A stretch of DNA of 9,581 nt from Gemmatimonadota bacterium (GTDB lineage Bacteria > Gemmatimonadota > Gemmatimonadetes > Gemmatimonadales > GWC2-71-9): NCBI GenBank assembly GCA_004357415.1, contig SMVY01000107.1, forward strand, positions 1-9,581, written 5' to 3'. Below the pieces are notes generated by a model. The model saw only the letters and a list, made by a program, of their open reading frames with translations. It searched no databases and was not told where the DNA came from. Shown one piece after another: positions 5,022 through 9,581 of the stretch. The first letter of the stretch is position 1; each line of letters opens with the position of its first letter. The position numbers and the translations under genes were made by a program.

Positions 5022-7178
5022 ATGACGAATCCTTCATCGCCCCCCACATTCATACCCTGGTGGCGCCGTCCGCAGGTACAGCGGGGCGTCGTCATCGCGG
5101 TGCTGTCCCTGGGCGTGTTCGGCATGGCCTTCGCCGGCGGGGCCTGGTTCCGGGCCTGTGCCGGCAGCCGGTGCCCGTCCATTGAAGGCCTCGGGGGGTA
5201 CGATCCCGACCAGGCGTCAAAGGTGTTCGCGGCCGATGGGCGCCTTATCACCGATCTGGGGCTGGAGCGGCGCACCGTCGTGCCCCTCGGGGAGATGTCG
5301 CCCGCCATCATTGCCGCGTTCCTTTCCACCGAGGACAAGCGGTTCTACCGACACAACGGCATCGACTGGATCCGCTTCATCGGCGCCATCAAGAACAACA
5401 TCCTGGCCGGCAGCGTCCGGGAAGGCTTCTCCAGCATCACCATGCAGCTGGCCGGGAATCTCTTCCCGGAAGACATCAACCGCCGGGACCGCTCCCTGAA
5501 ACGCAAGGTGCGGGAGATGCGTGTCGCCCGGCAGATCGAAAAGAAGTACTCCAAGGACAAGATCCTCGAGCTGTATCTCAACCAGATCAACCTCGGCAAT
5601 CGGGCCTACGGCGTCGAGGCGGCTTCCCAGCGCTACTTCGGGAAGTCCGTCCGCAACATCAACGTGGCCGATGCGGCCATGCTCGCCGCCTTGCCAAAGG
5701 CGCCTACGCGGTATAACCCGCGGCGCAATCCGCGGCGGGCCGTGCTCCGGCGAAACTCGATCATCAACGCCATGCGGGACGACGGCTTGTTCGACGCCGC
5801 CGAGGCCGAGCGGTGGAAGGCGTATCCGCTGCTGCTGTCCTCACGGTCCGACTACAGCGGGGTGGCGGAGTATTTCGTGGAATACGTCCGCCAGCAACTG
5901 GATGCCCGGTTCGGCAGCGACTTGTACAGCGATGGGTACCGCATCTACACAACTCTCGATCTCGACATGCAACAGGCGGCGGAGCGAGCGCTGGAAGCGC
6001 AGTTGCTGGCGATCGAGGACGGTGACTACGGCAAGTTCACCCACCTCAGCTACAGCGAGTACCTCGAGGTGCGCAGCGATACCGTTGCCGCCGGCGAGGA
6101 AGCCCCCCAGTACCTCCAGGGCCTCATGCTCAGTATCGAGGCCGCCACGGGATACATCCGGGCCATGGTCGGTGGACGGGACTTCGAGGACAGCAAGTTC
6201 AACCGGGTGACACAAGCCCGGCGCCAGCCCGGGTCCACCTTCAAACCCTTCGTGTACTCGGCGGCCATTCGCGCCGGCATTCCCTTGTCTTACATCATGG
6301 TGGACGAGCCGATCAGCGTCGAGATGAACATCGGCGAACCTCCATGGGAGCCCAAGAATTTCAACCTCCGGTACTCCGGGCCCATGACGCTCCGGCGGGC
6401 GCTGTTCACCTCCGACAACATCATCGCCGTTCGGCTGGGACTCGAGGAAGTCGGCGAACAGGCAGTCATCTCCGAGGCCGTCAAGTTCGGTATCACCACC
6501 CCGATTCCGCCGTACCCGTCCATCTTCATCGGGTCGGCCGACGTGCTGCCCATTCAGTTGATCGGCGCCTATACCACGTTCGCCAACATGGGTGTCCGCG
6601 CGACCCCGATCGGGATTCTGCGGGTTGAGGATCGTGACGGCCGGATTCTGTGGCAGCCGGAGATCCGTCGGGAAGTGGTCGCCGACTCGGCCCACACGTG
6701 GCTGGTGCTGGATGTGTTGCGCGACGTCATCCGGCGCGGGACCGGGTATCGAGCCGTTCGGGCAAAAGGGTTCGACATCGCCGCCGGCGGCAAGACCGGC
6801 ACGACCAACGACGGGTACGACGTCTGGTTCATCGGGTTCACGCCGGATATGGTGACCGGTGTCTGGATCGGGTTCGATCACCCCAAGCGCATCATGAACC
6901 TGGCCACGGGTGGTCGGCTGGCAGCTCCGGCCTGGACCCAAATGATGACCGAAGTGTACGAGCGCCGCCCGGCTCCCAAGGCCTGGCCCAGACCGAGCGG
7001 CCTGACCTTCCAGGAAATCGATGTTTCGACCGGCTACATCGTGACGTCGTTCTGTCCCACGGATCTCCGCACAATCGAGTCCTACCTCCCGGGAACCGAG
7101 CCCGACCAGTTCTGTCCCGTGCACTCCCCATTCCGCATCGGCGGAAGTACCAGCTCCGTCTCGAGTCCCGACCACTGA
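5022..7178 (+). CDS. Class A penicillin-binding protein (PBP1A-like transglycosylase/transpeptidase)
   Basis: A 718-residue bifunctional enzyme that polymerises lipid II into glycan chains and cross-links the peptides on the outer face of the inner membrane. A short cytoplasmic tail (PWWRRPQVQRG) is followed by one membrane anchor (about 23-43). The GT51 domain has STEDKRFYRHNGID (102-115, catalytic Glu104), GFSSITMQLAGNLF (135-148), and RKVREMRVARQIEKKYSKDK (161-180, Glu165) with ILELYLNQINLGNRAYG (181-197). The transpeptidase domain has PGSTFKPF (Ser405, Lys408), TSDN (463-466) and GGKTGTTND (589-597), all three intact. The C-terminal tail has DVSTGYIVTSFCPTD and GTEPDQFCPVH, common in PBP1A relatives. 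In the second GT51 motif Thr is Ser138, the first Gln is Met141, and the usual Lys/Arg is Gly145. I chose the ATG at 5022, which follows AAGGGAG (5012-5018), over an in-frame TTG at 4992. The stop is one base before the amidohydrolase ATG. Confidence 0.95.
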   Translation: MTNPSSPPTFIPWWRRPQVQRGVVIAVLSLGVFGMAFAGGAWFRACAGSRCPSIEGLGGYDPDQASKVFAADGRLITDLGLERRTVVPLGEMSPAIIAAFLSTEDKRFYRHNGIDWIRFIGAIKNNILAGSVREGFSSITMQLAGNLFPEDINRRDRSLKRKVREMRVARQIEKKYSKDKILELYLNQINLGNRAYGVEAASQRYFGKSVRNINVADAAMLAALPKAPTRYNPRRNPRRAVLRRNSIINAMRDDGLFDAAEAERWKAYPLLLSSRSDYSGVAEYFVEYVRQQLDARFGSDLYSDGYRIYTTLDLDMQQAAERALEAQLLAIEDGDYGKFTHLSYSEYLEVRSDTVAAGEEAPQYLQGLMLSIEAATGYIRAMVGGRDFEDSKFNRVTQARRQPGSTFKPFVYSAAIRAGIPLSYIMVDEPISVEMNIGEPPWEPKNFNLRYSGPMTLRRALFTSDNIIAVRLGLEEVGEQAVISEAVKFGITTPIPPYPSIFIGSADVLPIQLIGAYTTFANMGVRATPIGILRVEDRDGRILWQPEIRREVVADSAHTWLVLDVLRDVIRRGTGYRAVRAKGFDIAAGGKTGTTNDGYDVWFIGFTPDMVTGVWIGFDHPKRIMNLATGGRLAAPAWTQMMTEVYERRPAPKAWPRPSGLTFQEIDVSTGYIVTSFCPTDLRTIESYLPGTEPDQFCPVHSPFRIGGSTSSVSSPDH

Positions 7179-7179
7179 C

Positions 7180-8421
7180 ATGCCGGCCCGCAGGCTGGGC
7201 GCCGAGTGGGTCTATCCCGTCACCGCACCACCGATCCCATCGGGCGCAGTCCTCGTCGGGGATGACGGGCGCATCGTTGCGGTGGGGCCCGACGGTGAGG
7301 TGCCCAGGCCGCCCGGAGTCCCGGCTGAGCATTTCGCGGGCGCGATCATCATGCCCGGCTTGGTCAATGCCCACAGCCATCTCGAGCTGACGGGCTTCGC
7401 CGGGGAAGTCGACGAGCCGCGGTTCGACGCCTGGATCCGCTCGGTCCGCAGACTCAAGGAGACTCGGTCGGCGGAAGACTTCCGGGTTGCCGCCAGGAAG
7501 GGAGTGCAACAGTGTTTCGCCGCCGGGGTCACGACCGTTGCCGAGACCGGTGACAGCGGTGCGGTCGCTGAGGCGCTTGACGAACTCGGTGGGCGGGGCG
7601 TGGTGTTCCAGGAAGTATTCGGCCCGCACCCCGACCAGTGCCAAGACAGCGTCGCACTCTTGGCCAGCCGGGTCGCAATACTCCAGACGTCAGCCTCGGT
7701 TCGCCTTCGCATAGGCGTCTCGCCCCACGCGCCATACACGGTCAGCGGTCCGCTCTACCGTGCCGTGGCAGCGTTCGCCAGAGACGAGGGGCTCCCCATG
7801 GCGGTCCACATCGCCGAGTCCCAGGCCGAGACCGATCTTCTGGCAACCGGAACCGGACCGTTCCAGGAGGTGTGGCGGGCTCGGGGGATCCCCCTGCCGG
7901 AACCGCTGGGCGACTCACCGGTCGCGTGGCTCGAGCGGCACGGGATCCTCGGTCCGGGGCTGTTGTGCATCCACAGCATCCGAGTCGACGAGGCCGACAT
8001 CGATCTGTTGGCACGACGGCAGTGCTCGGTTGCCCACTGTCCGGTATCCAACATGAGGCACGGTCACGGCGAGGCGCCACTGCGGGCGTTGCTCGATGCC
8101 GGGATCACCGTCGGCCTGGGGACGGACTCGGAGATCTCGGCGTCTCCAGCGGATTTGCTGGCGGAGGCGCGCCTGGCCAGGGAGCTGGCAGGGCTCAGCG
8201 CCGCGGAGGCTATCGAGCTTGCTACCATAGGTTCTGCGGAGGCGATTGGCTGGGGCAGCACCATCGGCGCGCTCGAGGTCGGGCGCTGGGCCGACCTCGT
8301 GGTCCGACAATCCGGCGACGGAGTCACGGCCGACACCATGGCGGGGCGGGTGTTGTACTCGCCGGACGAGGACGTCGTGCTGGCCACGGTAGCCGGAATC
8401 GACCGGTACCGCAGGTCCTGA
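7180..8421 (+). CDS. Metal-dependent amidohydrolase / deaminase (TRZ/ATZ-like, possible aminodeoxyfutalosine deaminase)
   Basis: A 413-residue amidohydrolase-superfamily enzyme, a TIM barrel with an N- and C-terminal beta sandwich. The metal-binding residues are visible in order: HxH in GLVNAHSHLE (His65, His67), His210 in AVHIAES with the proton-shuttle-type Glu213, His265 in LLCIHSIRV, and Asp316 in GLGTDSEIS. SPHAPYTVS (181-189) is the substrate-side loop seen in S-adenosylhomocysteine, methylthioadenosine and aminodeoxyfutalosine deaminases. The HLE after HxH and the Glu in HIAES point to a deaminase of that group acting on a purine-like ring. The closing IGALEVGRWADLVV (362-375) is the standard return of the sandwich domain. 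No signal peptide, so cytoplasmic. The ATG comes one base after the PBP stop (TGACATG), so translation is probably coupled, though the two jobs have no obvious link. Family is firm. Aminodeoxyfutalosine deaminase (menaquinone by the futalosine route) is one candidate, and no other menaquinone gene is in the window to support it. Confidence 0.88.
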   Translation: MPARRLGAEWVYPVTAPPIPSGAVLVGDDGRIVAVGPDGEVPRPPGVPAEHFAGAIIMPGLVNAHSHLELTGFAGEVDEPRFDAWIRSVRRLKETRSAEDFRVAARKGVQQCFAAGVTTVAETGDSGAVAEALDELGGRGVVFQEVFGPHPDQCQDSVALLASRVAILQTSASVRLRIGVSPHAPYTVSGPLYRAVAAFARDEGLPMAVHIAESQAETDLLATGTGPFQEVWRARGIPLPEPLGDSPVAWLERHGILGPGLLCIHSIRVDEADIDLLARRQCSVAHCPVSNMRHGHGEAPLRALLDAGITVGLGTDSEISASPADLLAEARLARELAGLSAAEAIELATIGSAEAIGWGSTIGALEVGRWADLVVRQSGDGVTADTMAGRVLYSPDEDVVLATVAGIDRYRRS

Positions 8422-8464
8422 GGAAGCCATTGCTCGGCTCCCGGCCGCCTTGCTACCGCTTCCT
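8421..8464 (+). terminator. Stem-loop right after the amidohydrolase stop
   Basis: AGGAAGC (8421-8427) and GCTTCCT (8458-8464) form a perfect 7-bp stem. The 30-nt interior holds a second short stem, CGGC (8435-8438) with GCCG (8444-8447). It begins at the last base of the amidohydrolase stop codon, the usual place for a 3'-end hairpin. No U tract follows, so it may act as an RNA-stabilising 3' end or a Rho-assisted terminator rather than an intrinsic one. The -35 candidate of the next gene (8450-8455) lies inside the loop region. Confidence 0.35.
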
Positions 8465-8478
8465 GGGAACGTTACGAT
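8450..8478 (+). promoter_or_regulatory. Candidate promoter of the HNH gene
   Basis: TTGCTA (8450-8455), a 17-bp spacer and TACGAT (8473-8478) form a fair sigma-70-like promoter, each box matching four of six consensus bases. The start of transcription would be near 8485, giving a leader of about 115 nt before the GTG at 8602. The local sequence around the -10 is A/T-richer than its surroundings. Confidence 0.42.
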
Positions 8479-8520
8479 TCAATCCGGTTGCAGGAATTTC
8501 GAACGGCCTCGTCAGGGGTG

Positions 8521-8567
8521 TGGGGTAGCCATCGGCTGATCCGTCCCCAAGTGGGAGTCTTTCTTTC
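8521..8567 (+). promoter_or_regulatory. Leader with alternative pairings ahead of the HNH gene
   Basis: In the predicted leader, TGGGG (8521-8525) can pair with CCCCA (8545-8549), enclosing a small hairpin AGCC/GGCT (8527-8530 with 8534-8537). A competing hairpin pairs TCCC (8544-8547) with GGGA (8553-8556), and a pyrimidine stretch rich in T follows (8558-8567). The two cannot form together, which is the layout of an attenuator, but the stems are only 4-5 bp and could be chance in GC-rich DNA. Confidence 0.15.
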
Positions 8568-8589
8568 CAGCAGCAACGGTCCGTGCCTT

Positions 8590-8596
8590 AGGAGAG
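8590..8596 (+). promoter_or_regulatory. Ribosome binding site that sets the HNH start
   Basis: AGGAGAG, with GGAG ending 7 nt before GTG at 8602, is the strongest ribosome binding site in the window. It places the start at the GTG, where the conserved family N-terminus (RCLALNASYEPL) begins, and excludes the longer in-frame version that starts near 8488. Confidence 0.85.
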
Positions 8597-8601
8597 CATC
8601 T

Positions 8602-9153
8602 GTGAGGTGTTTGGCACTCAATGCATCCTATGAACCGCTGACGCTGGTTCCGGTCCGGCGAGCCCTCCGGCTGGTCATCGATGGCAAGGCGGAGATTGTC
8701 GAGGCGGAAGGTGATCACGTCATCCGCAGCGAGCGACTGCACATCCCACGACCCGCAGTCATCCGGTTGATTCGGTTTGTGCACGTACCCCGCCGGTTCC
8801 GGCGGCAAGTGACCAATACCTTCCTTTTCGCGCGCGACGACTATCGCTGCCAGTATTGCCAACGGACACAGGCGGATCTGCGCCACCGTGAATGTCTAAC
8901 GCGGGACCATCTCGTCCCGCTGTCGCGCGGAGGCAAGAACACCTGGGCCAACGTGGTGACGGCATGTAGCAGGTGTAACACACGGAAGGGGAACCGGCTG
9001 GCCGAGGAATGCGGCATGCGTCCGAAGGTGGCGCCCCAGGAACCTCATTTCGTCCACCTCGCCTGGGCCGTCCGCCGACTTTCATCCATTCAGACGAAGT
9101 ACATCCGCATGTTCTACGGCAAGGACGCGCTGCAGGCTCTCAGCGGACTTTGA
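8602..9153 (+). CDS. HNH endonuclease-fold protein, stand-alone
   Basis: A 183-residue protein of the widespread HNH group that opens with LALNASYEPLTLVPVRRALR (residues 4-23) and a GKAEIVE segment (28-34). The HNH nuclease domain follows. A zinc ribbon is formed by CQYC (Cys83, Cys86) and CSRC (Cys122, Cys125). The betabetaalpha-metal active site is in TRDHLVPLSRGGKNTWANVV (Asp102-His103 with Asn117), and CNTRKGNR (125-132) supplies the final Asn/Lys residues. It should bind a divalent metal and cut DNA, but the biological role of this family is not established. There is no methyltransferase, toxin partner or mobile element next to it, so restriction or defence is not supported here. The GTG start is fixed by AGGAGAG 7 nt upstream. 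It likely has its own promoter (8450-8478). The last 14 bp overlap the convergent DUF4390-like gene. Confidence 0.9.
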   Translation: MRCLALNASYEPLTLVPVRRALRLVIDGKAEIVEAEGDHVIRSERLHIPRPAVIRLIRFVHVPRRFRRQVTNTFLFARDDYRCQYCQRTQADLRHRECLTRDHLVPLSRGGKNTWANVVTACSRCNTRKGNRLAEECGMRPKVAPQEPHFVHLAWAVRRLSSIQTKYIRMFYGKDALQALSGL

Positions 9154-9581
9154 ACCGCTCCGACCGGGCTTCCAGTCGGAGGCTCGGCAAGCCAGCCAAG
9201 CGGAGCAGCAATCGCTTGGCTCCGCGGCTGACCGCATCGCCGAGGTTCTCCCCCCCGCTTGCCGCCGATCCGAGATCTCCCCGCAAGAACCGATCGAGCT
9301 CCTCGAGGTCCGTGTCCGATAACGTCGCCAGACCCAGTACGCCCGCGTAGTAATAGTCGCCGGGCTCGGTGGGGCCGATGGTGATGCGGTAGGCGTATTC
9401 GAGGGCACTGGTGAGGGCGCCCAGGGTGGCATACCGTTGTTCGCCGACCGAAGCCGGGGTAATGGTGTTCACCGTGTATTGATCGAGGAGCGGCTCGCGC
9501 CGCACCACGATGTCCCACTCGACCTGTCGTTCGAGGGCGTCGAACCACACGTTCCGATCGCGCCACAGCTCTACCTGAAAA
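9140..9581 (-). CDS. DUF4390-like protein, partial (C-terminal part)
   Basis: The minus-strand frame is open from the right edge to TGA at 9140-9142, so the gene starts outside the window. An internal GTG at 9548-9550 is not needed as a start, because conserved-looking sequence runs through it: FQVELWRDRNVWFD at the edge, then VEWDIVVRREPLLDQYTV, ALEYAYRITIG, and GDYYYAGVLGLATLSDTDLEELDRFLRGDLG (three separate blocks). This layout (a LWR...WFD motif, a D/EPLLDQYTV strand, a short helix, then a closing L..L..FLRGDLG segment) resembles DUF4390, a family of small exported proteins of unknown function often found next to membrane sensor histidine kinases. The signal peptide, if any, lies outside. 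A 14-bp tail overlap with the convergent HNH gene is seen. The family name is from memory and should be treated as probable. Confidence 0.7.
   Translation of the reverse strand, partial: FQVELWRDRNVWFDALERQVEWDIVVRREPLLDQYTVNTITPASVGEQRYATLGALTSALEYAYRITIGPTEPGDYYYAGVLGLATLSDTDLEELDRFLRGDLGSAASGGENLGDAVSRGAKRLLLRLAGLPSLRLEARSERFKVR

Noticed and set aside
5841..7181. 446-codon open frame on the minus strand opposite the PBP gene
   Set aside because: Its translation is low in hydrophobic core patterns and rich in Gly, Arg, Asp, His and Pro as expected from a GC-rich antisense frame, and the plus strand carries an unmistakable PBP with all motifs.
8488..8601. N-terminal extension of the HNH protein by 38 residues
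   Set aside because: The family N-terminus begins at the GTG at 8602, which has the best ribosome binding site in the window; the extension shows no domain.
8422..8601. tRNA or small RNA gene before the HNH gene
   Set aside because: No T-loop GGTTCGANTCC-type element, no acceptor stem pairing and no CCA end could be found.
8602..9153. HNH gene as part of a restriction or defence system
   Set aside because: No methyltransferase, helicase, nuclease partner or mobile-element gene is adjacent; neighbours are an amidohydrolase and a DUF4390-like gene.

Overview
The window is GC-rich (I judge roughly 63-65% by eye, not counted) and carries ordinary chromosomal genes of a diderm bacterium. There is an MsbA/bacterial ABC-exporter tail, a CgeB-like glycosyltransferase, a class A penicillin-binding protein with a lineage-specific TMQ transglycosylase motif, a one-gene tyrosyl-tRNA synthetase, and a DUF4390-type exported protein. 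This mix best fits Gemmatimonadota or a nearby phylum; that placement is inference from protein style, not a search. I see no tRNA, rRNA, CRISPR array, insertion sequence, integrase, phage gene or recognisable defence system. The coding style looks uniform across the window.

Left part (1-2378): the 3' end of an ABC exporter gene overlaps the start of a CgeB-type glycosyltransferase gene through an ATGA junction, so the two are probably co-translated and work on a cell-envelope glycan or lipid. The glycosyltransferase gene meets a minus-strand gene head-on, and a single CTAG palindrome supplies the stop codons of both. The minus-strand gene is the most unusual in the window: a complete patatin-like serine hydrolase fused to a C-terminal single-cluster ferredoxin domain.

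Middle (2379-5021): a 47-bp divergent spacer separates the patatin-ferredoxin gene from a class V PLP-dependent aminotransferase-fold gene, and two facing promoter candidates share nearly the same -10 bases. The aminotransferase gene converges on tyrS across a G-rich 52-bp spacer. tyrS is divergent from the PBP gene; its best promoter candidate would give an almost leaderless mRNA.

Right part (5022-9581): the PBP gene is followed after one base by an amidohydrolase gene (TGACATG junction), forming a tight two-gene unit. After a hairpin, a promoter candidate and a roughly 115-nt leader comes a stand-alone HNH endonuclease-fold gene with a strong ribosome binding site and a GTG start. Its 3' end overlaps by 14 bp with a convergent DUF4390-like gene that runs off the right edge.

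No multi-gene novel system is evident. The items most worth following up are the patatin-ferredoxin fusion, the Lys/Arg-to-Gly change in the PBP transglycosylase motif, and the compact divergent promoter between the patatin and aminotransferase genes.
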